The translations under genes and the position numbers were made by a program. A stretch of DNA of 64,000 bases from Algihabitans albus (GTDB lineage Bacteria > Pseudomonadota > Alphaproteobacteria > Kiloniellales > DSM-21159): NCBI RefSeq assembly GCF_003572205.1, contig NZ_QXNY01000002.1, forward strand, positions 620,001 to 684,000. Direction: 5' to 3'. The first letter of the stretch is position 1. Each line of letters opens with the position of its first letter. Under the pieces are notes generated by a model. That model saw only the letters and a program-made list of their open reading frames with translations. It did no database searches and was not told the origin of the DNA. Shown here in pieces: positions 17,928 to 27,193 of this stretch.

Positions 17928-19511
17928 CTAGTTCTTTTGTCGCCAGAAGGGCTTGTGCGCCCGCAGAGCGCTCCAAACGGCTTCGAAGCGCTTCAGGTCA
18001 TCTTCGATCCGGGCGGCTTGCCACCCCATAACGATACCGACTGGCAGACTTGCGTCCTCGCCGGACTTCGCGAGGCGCGGCTCCAGCTCGTCGAGCAGAC
18101 GATGACCGACCACGGCGTCATTGACCGCGCCCAGCGTATCCTGCAGCTCGGCCAGAGCGTCGGTATAGGGACGGGTCGTCTTTCGGCCATAGAGATCGCG
18201 GAAGAACTCCGCCGCGTAGCGCAGCTTCTTGGCCGCGATCCGAACCCCATGCAAGGCCGCTTCGTCACCGCCCTTGGCCTTGCGATGCAGCTTTCGGAGC
18301 TGACGCTGGCGCTTGTCCAGCAAGGCCGCAGCCAGATCGCCGATCGGCGCGTCGGCAAAGCTCGGCCGACCGCCGTCTCTAGGCCGCTTCCAGGTGCCTT
18401 CGGCCAGAAAGAGCTCAAGGCGCAAGAGCAGTCGGGCGTAGCGTGGGTCTTCGAGCGACGCGTGCGCCCGCTTGTAAGCCTCATCCCTGGCGCGCCTCAC
18501 CGCCTGCTCGAGAGTCCGGAGACTGGGTTCGCTGGGCAAGCGGCGCAACAAAGGCTGGACCGTATCCTCCAGGAACACATCGAAATCGCGGGCCGGTCCC
18601 AGTTCGCGCTGCAACCAACGCAGTTCCTCCCCGAGACGCGCGTGCGCGGTCTCATGCATCGCCGGCTTGAACACGGACAGTGCCGCTCTGGCGCGGCGAA
18701 CACCGACCCGAAGCTGATGTACGCCTTCGGGATCGGCCTCCGCGAAGACCGCTTCCTCGTTGGCGCGCATCTGATCGATCGCGCAGCGCATGACCTTTGC
18801 GAAGGCCTCCGCGGCGGACATCGCCGACGTCACCGACGGTTTCTGCCCCTTGGCCGGCAGCGGCTCCCGCCCCGCAAAGAGATCGTAGCCGCGCGCGGCC
18901 TTGGTCGGCCCGCCGAGCCTCAGCGGAAGCGCCTCGGCCAGCATCATGGCCAGCTCGAACAGGCGAGTCGGCTGGCCCCACTTGAGCTCGAGTTCGGCTT
19001 CGCAAATCGCCGCGCTGCGGCCCTGAGCCCGAATCTCGCCGAGGTCCAGGGCCAGTTCGATTTCCGTATCCGCCATGCGAAGCAAACGTGTCCGGCGGGC
19101 GATGGCCGTCGTGAAGACAGGCTCGAGGCGATCGCCGAGCTTCGCCTCCGCGAACCAATCCCGGAGGCCCGGCGCATCGATCGCCGAGAGCTCCGGCAGA
19201 TCTCCGGAAATCTCGCTTTCGAACTCCAGAAAATGCTGCACGCCGTTCAAACGCTCGCCGGCTTCCTCCGCCAGCACGGCGGCGGCCTCGGGTGCCATCT
19301 TCAACGTCTGGAACCGTCGGTCGCCGATTCGCCGCACCCGCAGCGCCATGCCGCGGTCCCGCAGCAGAAAATCGGACGTATCGAAGTAAGTGCTATCGAG
19401 CTGTCTACTCTGGCTTCGTCCCACGGCGAACGCGCGCAACAACGGCAGACGAGTCAGCTTCTTGAGCTGCGACGGTGCCAGGAGCAGCTTCAGTTCGATT
19501 TCGTGGCCCAT
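17928..19511 (-). CDS. CYTH-CHAD protein (triphosphatase fold plus polyphosphate-binding helices)
   Basis: 527 residues. The N-terminal CYTH domain starts MGHEIELKLLL with the ExExK signature at residues 4-8 (Glu4, Glu6, Lys8), typical of inorganic triphosphatases. From about residue 235 a CHAD domain follows, with conserved positively charged and His residues (GVHQLRVGVRRARAALSVF, HGVRIAAKKLRYAAEFF). CHAD domains bind polyphosphate, and these genes often sit with ppk/ppx, as here. A role in polyphosphate granules or triphosphate hydrolysis is inferred. Two palindromes lie in its upstream region. Confidence 0.93.
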   Translation of the reverse strand: MGHEIELKLLLAPSQLKKLTRLPLLRAFAVGRSQSRQLDSTYFDTSDFLLRDRGMALRVRRIGDRRFQTLKMAPEAAAVLAEEAGERLNGVQHFLEFESEISGDLPELSAIDAPGLRDWFAEAKLGDRLEPVFTTAIARRTRLLRMADTEIELALDLGEIRAQGRSAAICEAELELKWGQPTRLFELAMMLAEALPLRLGGPTKAARGYDLFAGREPLPAKGQKPSVTSAMSAAEAFAKVMRCAIDQMRANEEAVFAEADPEGVHQLRVGVRRARAALSVFKPAMHETAHARLGEELRWLQRELGPARDFDVFLEDTVQPLLRRLPSEPSLRTLEQAVRRARDEAYKRAHASLEDPRYARLLLRLELFLAEGTWKRPRDGGRPSFADAPIGDLAAALLDKRQRQLRKLHRKAKGGDEAALHGVRIAAKKLRYAAEFFRDLYGRKTTRPYTDALAELQDTLGAVNDAVVGHRLLDELEPRLAKSGEDASLPVGIVMGWQAARIEDDLKRFEAVWSALRAHKPFWRQKN

Positions 19512-19568
19512 TCGGTCTCCGGAGCTGCGGCGGATTCATGTCGCGACATCGCCTGATGTGCTTCACAA

Positions 19569-19581
19569 AATTGTAACAATT
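19569..19581. promoter_or_regulatory. Inverted repeat AATTGT-A-ACAATT upstream of CYTH-CHAD
   Basis: Perfect 6-1-6 inverted repeat, 58 bases upstream of the CYTH-CHAD start, in the AT-rich part of the gap. Possible operator; binder unknown. Confidence 0.4.
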
Positions 19582-19654
19582 CGCTTGGTTTCCAGCGCGC
19601 GACGGCCGAAAGCTAACTCACCCGACAGTCGTGTGCCAACGACCGAAAAGTCTT

Positions 19655-19666
19655 GTAAACGTTTAC
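19655..19666. promoter_or_regulatory. Palindrome GTAAACGTTTAC, LacI-type operator look
   Basis: Perfect 12-bp palindrome with the central CG typical of LacI-family operators. It lies between the SDR stop and the CYTH-CHAD start. No LacI-family gene is in the window. Confidence 0.4.
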
Positions 19667-19698
19667 GTTCGCCGAAATTCGTCCGCGGAGTTTAACGG

Positions 19699-20478
19699 CT
19701 AGAGCGTGCCAGGGTAGGCTCCACCATCGAGAAGCAGATTTTGCCCGGTCACGAAGCCTGCCTGCGCGCTACAGAGGTAGGCACAGGCCTGACCGAATTC
19801 GGCCGGATCGCCGAAGCGCTGCGCCGGATTCCCCTTCCGTCTTTCCTCGGTGACCGCCTCGACCGACTTGCCGCTCTTCTGCGCGACGGCGGAGATCGTG
19901 GACAGCAAGCGGTCGGTCTCGAAGGGCCCGGGCAGCAGATTGTTGATCGTCACGTTGTGCGCGACCGTCTTGCGCGCCAGCCCGGCCACGAAACCGGTCA
20001 GTCCGGCACGCGCGCCGTTAGAGAGTCCCAGAACATCGATCGGCGCCTTCACCGCCGCCGAGGTGATGTTGACGACCCGGCCGAAGCGGCGGTCGATCAT
20101 CCCGTCGACGGTGGCCTTGATCAGCTCGATCGGCGTCAACATGTTCGCATCCAGCGCGGCGATCCAAGCGTCGCGCCCCCAATCCCGAAAGTCGCCCGGC
20201 GGCGGCCCGCCAGCGTTGTTGATCAGGATATCGGGTTCGGGACAGGCCCGCAGCGCGGCCTCACGGCCTTCCGGCGTGGTGATGTCGACGGCCACCGTCG
20301 TTACGGCGACACCGCAGGCCTTGCGGATCTCTTCGGCCGTCGCCTCGAGCGGTCCCGGCGTCCGGGCGACCAGTGTCAGCTCCACTCCCTCCTGTCCGAG
20401 CTGCAGGGCGCAAGCCTTGCCCAAGCCCTTGCTGGCGGCGCAGACAAGCGCCCGACGTCCGGCGATTCCCAAATCCAT
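19699..20478 (-). CDS. SDR-family protein with replaced catalytic Tyr and Lys
   Basis: 259 residues with a Rossmann fold: nucleotide loop AASKGLGKACALQLG and NNAG motif (ILINNAGGPPPG). The classical YxxxK is replaced: counting from the Ser of NITSAAVK, the Tyr position is Ser and the Lys position is Arg (SNGAR). This matches a known ketoacyl-reductase-like SDR subgroup without the normal tetrad, so a standard reductase mechanism is doubtful. The ATG at 20478 follows AAGGA. It lies 16 bases after hdaA on the same strand, so it is probably the last gene of that operon. Confidence 0.88.
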   Translation of the reverse strand: MDLGIAGRRALVCAASKGLGKACALQLGQEGVELTLVARTPGPLEATAEEIRKACGVAVTTVAVDITTPEGREAALRACPEPDILINNAGGPPPGDFRDWGRDAWIAALDANMLTPIELIKATVDGMIDRRFGRVVNITSAAVKAPIDVLGLSNGARAGLTGFVAGLARKTVAHNVTINNLLPGPFETDRLLSTISAVAQKSGKSVEAVTEERRKGNPAQRFGDPAEFGQACAYLCSAQAGFVTGQNLLLDGGAYPGTL

Positions 20479-20494
20479 GACGATTTTTTCCTTG

Positions 20495-21196
20495 CTAGGT
20501 TTGATCTTCCAACGCTTCCAGAGCCTCGACTTCCTCGGCCAAGGCGGCCCGAGCGACCGTGATCGTGATGCCGCGCTGCTCGGCCAGGGCACGCCGGTCG
20601 ATCGCGGCCACGATGGCGCGGGCGGCGGCGAAACTGCGTGGGATGCGGCGCTGTAGAAACTCGACCAACTCGGCTGTGACCAGCAGTTGACGGTCGGCGA
20701 AGAGCTTGACCAGCACGGCCTGCAGCAGGGCGTCGTCCGGCGCCCCCAACTCCGCCACCGTCGCCGTCGCGAGGCGCGAGGCCAGATCCGGCAAAGAGAT
20801 GTTCCAGCGCTTGGGTGCCCGAAGACCGGTCAGGAGAAGCTGCCCGCCCCGCTCGGCCAGCAGGTTGTAGAGATGCAGAAGCGCCTCCTCCCCCTCCCCG
20901 CCGAGGTTGCCTTCCGCGTCCTCGAGCAACAGAACCTGCGCGCGCTCCACCAAACGGTCGGGCGACTGGCATTTCAAGTCGGCGGGCGTGACCGGCGAGG
21001 CACCGCTGGCGGAGTGCCAGACTTCGGCCAGATGACTCTTTCCGCTGCCCGGCGGTCCGACCAACACCAGCGCAACGCTTGGCCAGTCGGGCCAGCGATC
21101 GATCCAGGCCACCGCAGCTTCGTTGGCCGGCGCGACGAGGAAATCGCCGCGCCCCAAGGCTGGACGCTGGGGCAGCTCGAGCGGGAGCTGGCTCAC
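20495..21196 (-). CDS. hdaA: DnaA-related regulator HdaA
   Basis: Works with the DNA polymerase sliding clamp to stimulate ATP hydrolysis by DnaA and so prevents re-initiation (regulatory inactivation of DnaA). 233 residues. QLPLELPQRPALG at the N-terminus contains the clamp-binding-like QLPLEL. Walker A is VGPPGSGKSHLA and Walker B VLLLEDAEG. The DNA-binding domain IV of DnaA is absent, as expected. Its ATG overlaps the end of the PerM gene (21193-21196), showing translational coupling. Confidence 0.93.
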   Translation of the reverse strand: MSQLPLELPQRPALGRGDFLVAPANEAAVAWIDRWPDWPSVALVLVGPPGSGKSHLAEVWHSASGASPVTPADLKCQSPDRLVERAQVLLLEDAEGNLGGEGEEALLHLYNLLAERGGQLLLTGLRAPKRWNISLPDLASRLATATVAELGAPDDALLQAVLVKLFADRQLLVTAELVEFLQRRIPRSFAAARAIVAAIDRRALAEQRGITITVARAALAEEVEALEALEDQT

Positions 21197-22281
21197 GCCT
21201 GCCGGTCCTCCACGTCGTCCTCGGCCGGCTGCACGCGGCCGTAGAGCGGACTGTGCAGATACTGCTCCAACACGAAACGCACCAGCACGCCGGCGACTGC
21301 CGCAACCGGCAGCGCGATCAATACGCCCGTGAACCCAAAGAGCGCGCCGCCAGCCAAGAGCGCGAAGATGACGATCACCGGATGGAGGCCGACCTTCTCA
21401 CCGACCAGCTTGGGCGTCAGGAAGTTGCCCTCCACCGCCTGGCCGACCATGAAGATGGCCGCCGTTCCGGCCACCAGCCAGTAATTATCGAACTGCGCGA
21501 AAGCCAAACCGACGGAGAGCAGAAGCCCGCCCATCGCGCCCAGATAGGGAATGAAGGAGAGTGCGCCGGCCAGCAGGCCGACGAAGAGCCCGCCGTTCAA
21601 TCCGATCAGGCTGAGTCCGATGGCGTAAAAGGTGCCGAGCACCAAGCAGACCGTCGCCATTCCGCGAACGTAGCCGGCCAGGATGTCATCGGTTTCCCGC
21701 GCCAGTCTGCGAATGGTCGGCGCGTGCTGACGCGGCAGCCAACCATCGATCTTGGCGATCATCGTATCCCAGTCGCGCAGCAGGAAGAAGGTCACCACCG
21801 GCGTGATGAAGAGCAGAGACAGAAGGCTGAGCACCGCCAATCCGCCGGTCAAGAGGTTGCCGGCCAGAGTGGTCAACCAGGTCACCGCATCGCCCAGGCG
21901 CGAGGATACGAACTCGCGCACGCGGTCCAGGACTTCCGGCTGTTCGGCCTGAACGGTCGTCAGCAGATCGGCCAAGCGCTCTCGCAACAGGTCGATGACG
22001 GCCGGTACCGCGCGGCTGACATCCACGGCCTGGCTGATCGCGGCGGGGATCAGCAGTCCCAGGACCAGCAGGAGAACCACGACGAACAGACCGGTGACGC
22101 CCACTGTCGCCATGACGCGGCTGAGCCCCAAGCGCTCCAAACGGTCGCAGACGGGATCGAAGAAGTAGGCGATCGCCATACCCGCAACGAAGGGCAGCAG
22201 GATCTCGCTCAAGAGCCAGAGCAAGGCGATAAAGACCACCAGGCCGACGGTCCAGAAGCGAAACTGCCGCTCGGGGCTCAT
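21193..22281 (-). CDS. perM: AI-2E / PerM-family membrane protein
   Basis: 362 residues with about eight membrane segments and a large loop after the first two, as in the AI-2 exporter (TqsA)/PerM family. Family-like stretches include LPFVAGMAIAYFFDPVCDRLE and the C-terminal region KLVGEKVGLHPVIVIFALLAGG. The substrate is not predictable. The ATG at 22281 follows AAAGG; the longer frame to 22335 overlaps the upstream gene. It sits in the pgsA-like / perM / hdaA operon common in alphaproteobacteria. Confidence 0.9.
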   Translation of the reverse strand: MSPERQFRFWTVGLVVFIALLWLLSEILLPFVAGMAIAYFFDPVCDRLERLGLSRVMATVGVTGLFVVVLLLVLGLLIPAAISQAVDVSRAVPAVIDLLRERLADLLTTVQAEQPEVLDRVREFVSSRLGDAVTWLTTLAGNLLTGGLAVLSLLSLLFITPVVTFFLLRDWDTMIAKIDGWLPRQHAPTIRRLARETDDILAGYVRGMATVCLVLGTFYAIGLSLIGLNGGLFVGLLAGALSFIPYLGAMGGLLLSVGLAFAQFDNYWLVAGTAAIFMVGQAVEGNFLTPKLVGEKVGLHPVIVIFALLAGGALFGFTGVLIALPVAAVAGVLVRFVLEQYLHSPLYGRVQPAEDDVEDRQA

Positions 22282-22303
22282 CGCGCACACGCCTTTCGCT
22301 GCA

Positions 22304-22861
22304 TTACTTCCCCTCTTGCCGCTCGAAGGCCGCATAGCGACGGCCCCAAATCCATATGTAAGCCCCGCCGGACACGGTCGTGGTCGCCGCCGCAGCGTAG
22401 ATCAGCATCGTCTCGACCGGCCCGGAGTTCCAGTCCAGACCGAGCCGCGCCAAAATCGCCGCCGCCAGTGCAATCTGCACCAGGGTATTGAGCTTGCTCA
22501 CAGCAAGCGGCTCCATGGTCAAGGCCTGCGTCACGCTATGATAGAGCAACGCCCCGCCGACGATGACGATGTCCCGCAAAACCACGGCCGCCACAAGCCA
22601 GAGAGGGGCCTCCCCAAGCAGACCCAGGGTCATAAAGGCGGCGAGCAGCAGCGCCTTGTCGGCAACGGGATCGAGGAAAGCCCCCAGCTTGCTGGCGGCA
22701 TCGAAGCGCTTGGCCAGAAAACCGTCAACGGCATCGGATACGCCGGCCGCGACGAAGACCCAGACGGCGGCCGTCCTGTCCCCGTTGAGCAGCAGGGCCA
22801 CGAAGATCGGAACCGAGATCAGCCGCCCGATCGTGATGACATTCGGAATCCAAGCCGGCAT
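22304..22861 (-). CDS. CDP-alcohol phosphatidyltransferase (PgsA-like)
   Basis: 185 residues. The catalytic motif DG-x2-A-x-R-x8-G-x3-D-x3-D is present as SDAVDGFLAKRFDAASKLGAFLDPVADK split around residues 42-69, with one Lys before Arg. There are about five membrane helices. It transfers a phosphatidyl group from CDP-diacylglycerol to an alcohol, probably glycerol-3-phosphate in phosphatidylglycerol synthesis, but the exact acceptor cannot be fixed. The start MPAWIPNVITIGRL is typical of the family; the ribosome site is weak. The Arg-rich stretch further upstream in the same frame is not part of the protein. Confidence 0.9.
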   Translation of the reverse strand: MPAWIPNVITIGRLISVPIFVALLLNGDRTAAVWVFVAAGVSDAVDGFLAKRFDAASKLGAFLDPVADKALLLAAFMTLGLLGEAPLWLVAAVVLRDIVIVGGALLYHSVTQALTMEPLAVSKLNTLVQIALAAAILARLGLDWNSGPVETMLIYAAAATTTVSGGAYIWIWGRRYAAFERQEGK

Positions 22862-22910
22862 CGGCACTATATAGCCATGCTTCACAGGCGCGGAGAAGCG
22901 AGCTGCTGGC

Positions 22911-24275
22911 CTATTGCACGACCGTGGGTGCGGGCGGTGGTGTCCTGGCCGGTGCGGCCGCGGGACCTCCGGGTTGCGGCAGGGTCTGCGGCGGAGTCTG
23001 CGGCGGAGTCTGCGGCGCCGTCTCGCTCGAGGCCGGAGGAGATATCGGAGTGACCTCGACACCCGGCCCGGCGGCGGGCGAGCCGCGGGTGGTCAGGCGC
23101 CAGTCCGGTTGCGGCTTCGCCGCGACGGCATGAGTGCCCGGCAGCGGTCCGCTGGCCCCTTGGCCGGAAATCACAACGCTCCGGGACTCTCCGCCGAAGC
23201 CCCCGCGCTGCCGAGTCAGCAGCAAGTCTCGCTGCTCGAGCTGCCCGAGCAATTGATCGATCGAACCGTAGAAGGCCAGCTCGACCAACGCTCGCTGGCG
23301 CGTCAGACTGACCAAGTCGTTCGCCGCCACACTGGCAAGACCCTCGAGCCGACGACGGACCAGCAACCAGTCGCTCAGTTCGGCGACCGGCACCTCGACC
23401 AGAATGCGTTGCAGCTCATCGAAACTCATGACGTTGGCGCGCTTCCACTGCTCCTGCAGACCACGGTCGATCGCGGCGGCCGCACGCTCCAGAAGCGCCG
23501 GCAAGTCTTCGCCTTGCTGTTGGCTGTAGGACTCGACAAAGGTCTCATCGAGATTGCCTTGGCGATAGCGGCGGCTTTCTACCCGAACCCCTCCGAGTCC
23601 GACGTCCGGATCGCCCTCCTGCACCGCATGGCTGACCAGGACGCTGTCCGCGCCGTAGCGCTCGCCGATCGTCCTCAGCCGCGTCGAGTCGCCGGCAAGC
23701 GCCTGTACCGCGTCGATATCCCGGAGGTCTTCCAGATCGCCGAGGGGTGTTAGAACCGGCACCAATTCGACCACATCGGACTCCAGGATCCAGGCACTGA
23801 GCCAGGGGTTGAACCCTTGCCACAGCCGGTCGCCGCTGCCCTCGCTCCAAACCGGAACCACCAGAACGGGTCTCGACTGCACTTCGGCGAAGCGCAGGCC
23901 GTTCGCCCTCAGCAGCCGTCGCACGGCACCGGGACGGAAGCGCACGGTCATGCTCGCGATGTAGCGTACGGCCGAGGTGCGCTCGTCGGCGACGCCGAAA
24001 TCGAGCACGTAGTCCTGCACTTCGGCAGCCGAGAGCGGCGGGATCGAGCCATAGTCCTCCGGCAGGATCAAACGCTCCAACAGGTCGCGCATCGCCCGGA
24101 CCTGCCCCTGCGCAAGAGCCTGCCGACGCGCGGCCGTGATGCCGTCGGCCGTCACGTCGACCTCGACACCTCGCACAGTGAAGACTTGCGAATTGCTCTG
24201 CGCCAGCGCGACAGAGGGCGCCAGAGCCACTCCGAGCAGCAGGAAGAGAGCCGTCACGGGCCCGGTGATCCGCAT
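22911..24275 (-). CDS. DUF2066 protein, periplasmic, with proline-rich tail
   Basis: 454 residues. A signal peptide ends near VALAQSNSQ. The DUF2066 region follows ([27 protein letters not shown], and later [10 protein letters not shown]). The last 50 residues are Pro/Thr/Gln-rich with repeated PPQT units encoded by 12-bp tandem repeats. Function unknown; export to the periplasm or membrane is predicted. It is the first gene of the operon with the PgsA-like, PerM and HdaA genes and is divergent from purM. Confidence 0.85.
   Translation of the reverse strand: MRITGPVTALFLLLGVALAPSVALAQSNSQVFTVRGVEVDVTADGITAARRQALAQGQVRAMRDLLERLILPEDYGSIPPLSAAEVQDYVLDFGVADERTSAVRYIASMTVRFRPGAVRRLLRANGLRFAEVQSRPVLVVPVWSEGSGDRLWQGFNPWLSAWILESDVVELVPVLTPLGDLEDLRDIDAVQALAGDSTRLRTIGERYGADSVLVSHAVQEGDPDVGLGGVRVESRRYRQGNLDETFVESYSQQQGEDLPALLERAAAAIDRGLQEQWKRANVMSFDELQRILVEVPVAELSDWLLVRRRLEGLASVAANDLVSLTRQRALVELAFYGSIDQLLGQLEQRDLLLTRQRGGFGGESRSVVISGQGASGPLPGTHAVAAKPQPDWRLTTRGSPAAGPGVEVTPISPPASSETAPQTPPQTPPQTLPQPGGPAAAPARTPPPAPTVVQ
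22981..23016. repeat. 12-bp tandem repeat in the DUF2066 gene
   Basis: About three copies of GGAGTCTGCGGC (first copy with one change), in frame, coding for Pro-Gln-Thr-Pro steps. Length variation by slippage would add or remove four residues without a frameshift. Confidence 0.7.
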
Positions 24276-24418
24276 TGAAACGCCCCTTGGATTCGCTATG
24301 CTCGCGCCGCCCGCGTCGGACGGTAGCTACCCCTCCAGTCATACTGGAGGCGCCGCGGGATGACAAACGCTGCCGGTGGCAGTGCATCCCCTTTCTGGAG
24401 CTTCGGAACCCGCAGATC

Positions 24419-25474
24419 ATGGCCGGACTGACCTACAAGGACGCAGGCGTGGACATCGACGCCGGCAACACCCTGGTCGAGGCGATCAAGCCGCTTGCCA
24501 AGTCGACGGCACGGCCCGGCGTTCTCGGCGGTCTGGGCGGCTTCGGCGCCGTCTTCGACCTGAAGGCCTGCGGCTACGACGATCCGCTTCTGGTCTCCGC
24601 GACCGACGGCGTCGGCACGAAGCTGAAAGTCGCGCTGGCCGCCGGTCTTCACAGCGGAGTCGGTATCGACTTGGTCGCCATGTGCGTCAACGATCTGGTG
24701 GTCCAGGGCGCCGAACCGCTGTTCTTCCTGGACTACTACGCCGTCGGACGGCTGCAGCCGGAGATCGGCCGCGACGTCGTTGCCGGTATCGCCGATGGCT
24801 GCCGGCAGGCCGGCTGTGCGTTGATCGGCGGCGAAACTGCGGAAATGCCAAGTCTCTATGCCGAGGGCGACTACGACCTGGCCGGCTTCGCCGTCGGCGC
24901 CGTGGAACGGAACGCGCTGCTGGACGGAACCCGGGTGCAAGCGGGCGACGCCGTGCTGGGACTGGCCTCCAGTGGCCTGCATGCCAACGGCTTCTCCCTT
25001 GTCCGCAAGGTGGTCGAGACAGCCGGGCTCGACTACGCCGAACCCGCCCCCTTCGCGGCCGCAACGCCGGACGCAACCCTCGGCCAGGCGCTGCTGACTC
25101 CGACCCGGATCTACGTGAAGTCGGCGCTGACCGCGATCCGGTCGGGCGACGTGCATGCCATGGCCCATATCACGGGCGGCGGACTGATCGAGAACCTGCC
25201 ACGGGTCGTCCCGGACGATCTGGCCTATCGCCTGGACCGCGGTCGTTGGCCGGAATCACCGCTCTTTAGCTGGCTGGTCGAGGCGGGCGGATTGGCCCAG
25301 GCGGACCTGCTCCGAACCTTCAACTGCGGCATCGGGTTCGTGCTGGTCGTCGCTCCGCAGCGGGCCGACGAATTGACGAGCCTGCTGGAGACGGCGGGCG
25401 AAACCGTCTACCGCCTGGGGGAAATCGTGCCGAGACGGGGCGAAGCGGTGCTGCTCGAGGGCGCGCCGGCGTGA
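24419..25474 (+). CDS. purM: Phosphoribosylformylglycinamidine cyclo-ligase (AIR synthetase)
   Basis: ATP-dependent ring closure giving aminoimidazole ribotide, step five of purine synthesis. 351 residues from [17 protein letters not shown], the typical family start; the in-frame extension upstream is not conserved. [41 protein letters not shown] and [13 protein letters not shown] are the family segments. Its stop overlaps the purN start, so the pair is translationally coupled. Confidence 0.97.
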   Translation: MAGLTYKDAGVDIDAGNTLVEAIKPLAKSTARPGVLGGLGGFGAVFDLKACGYDDPLLVSATDGVGTKLKVALAAGLHSGVGIDLVAMCVNDLVVQGAEPLFFLDYYAVGRLQPEIGRDVVAGIADGCRQAGCALIGGETAEMPSLYAEGDYDLAGFAVGAVERNALLDGTRVQAGDAVLGLASSGLHANGFSLVRKVVETAGLDYAEPAPFAAATPDATLGQALLTPTRIYVKSALTAIRSGDVHAMAHITGGGLIENLPRVVPDDLAYRLDRGRWPESPLFSWLVEAGGLAQADLLRTFNCGIGFVLVVAPQRADELTSLLETAGETVYRLGEIVPRRGEAVLLEGAPA

Positions 25475-26136
25475 CACGCAAGCGGGTCGGAGTTCTGATT
25501 TCCGGGCGCGGCAGCAACCTGCAGGCCCTGCTCGATGCCGCCGCGCAGCCGGACTGTCCCTTCGAGATCGTCCTGGTGCTCTCGAACACGGCCAAGGTTC
25601 AAGGCCTGGAGCGCGCGTCGGCCGTTGGCGTCGCAACCGCCGTCGTCGACCATCGCACCTTTCCCGACCGCGAAGCTTTCGAAAAAGCCATGACCGAAGC
25701 CCTGGAGGCAGCTCAGGTGGAGCTGGTCTGCCAGGCCGGTTTCATGCGGGTCGTGACGCCCTGGTTCGTGACGCACTGGCACGACCGGCTGCTCAACATC
25801 CATCCCTCATTGCTGCCGGCCTTTCCCGGTCTCGATACCCACGGTCGCGCGCTCGCAGCCGGCGTCAAACTCCACGGCTGCAGCGTGCACCTGGTCCGGG
25901 AGACGGTGGACCAGGGTCCGATCCTCGGTCAGGCCGCCGTCCCGGTTCTGCCCGACGACGACCCGGAGAGCCTGGCGGCCAGGGTGCTGGAGGCGGAGCA
26001 CAGGCTCTACCCGACCTGCCTCGCGCTCTACGCGACCGGTCGGATCGAGGTGAGTGGCGAGACGGCACGGGTGGAAAGTGCGTGCGGCCCTGGACGCCTC
26101 CTGATCAACCCGACACCGGAAGCTTCAGGCGCTTGA
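25471..26136 (+). CDS. purN: Phosphoribosylglycinamide formyltransferase 1
   Basis: Transfers a formyl group from 10-formyl-THF to GAR in purine synthesis. 221 residues. [20 protein letters not shown] binds phosphate. The catalytic Asn and His are in [12 protein letters not shown] and the Asp in [12 protein letters not shown]. It overlaps purM by four bases. Its cofactor could come from the Fhs encoded at 1063, although that gene is not in the same operon. Confidence 0.97.
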   Translation: MTRKRVGVLISGRGSNLQALLDAAAQPDCPFEIVLVLSNTAKVQGLERASAVGVATAVVDHRTFPDREAFEKAMTEALEAAQVELVCQAGFMRVVTPWFVTHWHDRLLNIHPSLLPAFPGLDTHGRALAAGVKLHGCSVHLVRETVDQGPILGQAAVPVLPDDDPESLAARVLEAEHRLYPTCLALYATGRIEVSGETARVESACGPGRLLINPTPEASGA

Positions 26137-26248
26137 GCGAAGGGATCAGTTCGCGTAGACAGTCGACGGAGGGGGCTGCAGGCAGGCAGCCTGGGAGCCC
26201 CACAACCGTTACGCGGTGCAGGACGTGACCGAAGCAAAAGAGGATCCC

Positions 26249-26392
26249 ATGGCGAACGACGAGACACTCGAGCAAGAGCTGCTGACCGAGCACCAGAAGA
26301 TCTACAATGGCTTCGTCAAGAACAGTGTGCGGGGCACCGCCCTCATCGTCGTCATCGTCGCTTTGGTGGTCGGCTTCGCCCTCGTCGGCTAA
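26249..26392 (+). CDS. aa3-type cytochrome c oxidase subunit IV (small bacterial type)
   Basis: A 47-residue protein, MANDETLEQELLTEHQKIYN at the start, then one membrane helix (TALIVVIVALVVGFALVG). This is the layout of the tiny alphaproteobacterial subunit IV of aa3 cytochrome oxidase: a charged N-terminus with a HxxxYxxF-like pattern and a single helix. GAGGATCCC precedes the ATG. No other oxidase genes are near, as is usual for this subunit. A strong terminator follows. Confidence 0.85.
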   Translation: MANDETLEQELLTEHQKIYNGFVKNSVRGTALIVVIVALVVGFALVG

Positions 26393-26452
26393 GCCGGGTC
26401 GGCTGGACCGAAAGGCGCCCGGGCCAAAAGGCGTCACGAACACAGCGAAAGC

Positions 26453-26488
26453 AAACGGCGGGCGCCCAAGAGGCGGCCCGCCGTTTTT
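26453..26488 (+). terminator. Strong intrinsic terminator, possibly bidirectional
   Basis: An 11-bp perfect stem (26453-26463 with 26476-26486), 12-base loop and T run TTTTT. It ends the small oxidase gene; on the minus strand the stem is followed by only three T and could weakly help end ndk. Confidence 0.88.
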
Positions 26489-26549
26489 AGTTGGATCTGG
26501 ATCAGCGGGTCTAAGCGGCGCTTGAACCACCGCCCGACACCCCCGAGGG

Positions 26550-26972
26550 CTAACCCGTAATTTCAGTCTGGGCGAAGAAGTAGGCGATCTCTTCAGCCGC
26601 CGTGTCGGCGCCATCCGAACCATGGACCGAGTTCGCCTCGATGGATTCCGCGAAATCCGCCCGGATCGTGCCAGGCTCCGCGTTGGCCGGGTTGGTCGCG
26701 CCCATGACCTCACGGTTCTTAGCGACGGCATTCTCGCCCTCGAGCACCTGCACCACGACAGGCCCGGAGGTCATGAAGGCCACCAGGTCTCCGAAGAAGG
26801 GCTTGTCGCGATGTACGGCGTAGAAGCCCTCGGCCTCGGCCTTGGTGAGCTGCAGCCGCTTCTGAGCGACGACGCGCAGGCCGGCGGATTCCAAGCGGTC
26901 GAGGACCTTGCCGGTGATGTTGCGCTTGGTCGCGTCGGGCTTGATGATCGAAAAGGTACGCTCGATCGCCAT
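26550..26972 (-). CDS. ndk: Nucleoside diphosphate kinase
   Basis: Balances nucleoside triphosphate pools by transferring the gamma phosphate through a phosphohistidine. 140 residues. [18 protein letters not shown] is the usual start and the active His is in SVHGSDG near residue 117. [17 protein letters not shown] and [18 protein letters not shown] are family marks. Monocistronic, divergent from the ABC-F gene. Confidence 0.98.
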   Translation of the reverse strand: MAIERTFSIIKPDATKRNITGKVLDRLESAGLRVVAQKRLQLTKAEAEGFYAVHRDKPFFGDLVAFMTSGPVVVQVLEGENAVAKNREVMGATNPANAEPGTIRADFAESIEANSVHGSDGADTAAEEIAYFFAQTEITG

Positions 26973-27193
26973 GGTTGATCGGATCTCCGTTCGTAGCGTT
27001 TGCGGAAGCGGCGCCGCCTCAGGTGAAGCCGGCGCCGCCGAAAGTCGGGCGGACCTATAGCGGCCTTAGCCGGCCGGGGCAACCGCTGCCGGTCGAGGCG
27101 ACGCGATAGCGAAGCTCTCATGCCCAGAGGCCAGATGATCGGAGTTAAGCGGATAGCCCGTTCGGCGAACCTCATGCTATCTCCTCGGCCGCC

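Noticed and set aside
17937-19556. 539-codon plus-strand frame across the CYTH-CHAD gene
   Set aside because: Antisense to strong CYTH and CHAD motifs; no domain seen in the frame itself.
22862-23062. Arg-rich N-terminal extension of the PgsA-like protein
   Set aside because: The stretch is the DUF2066 proline tail in another frame; family similarity begins at MPAWIPNVIT.
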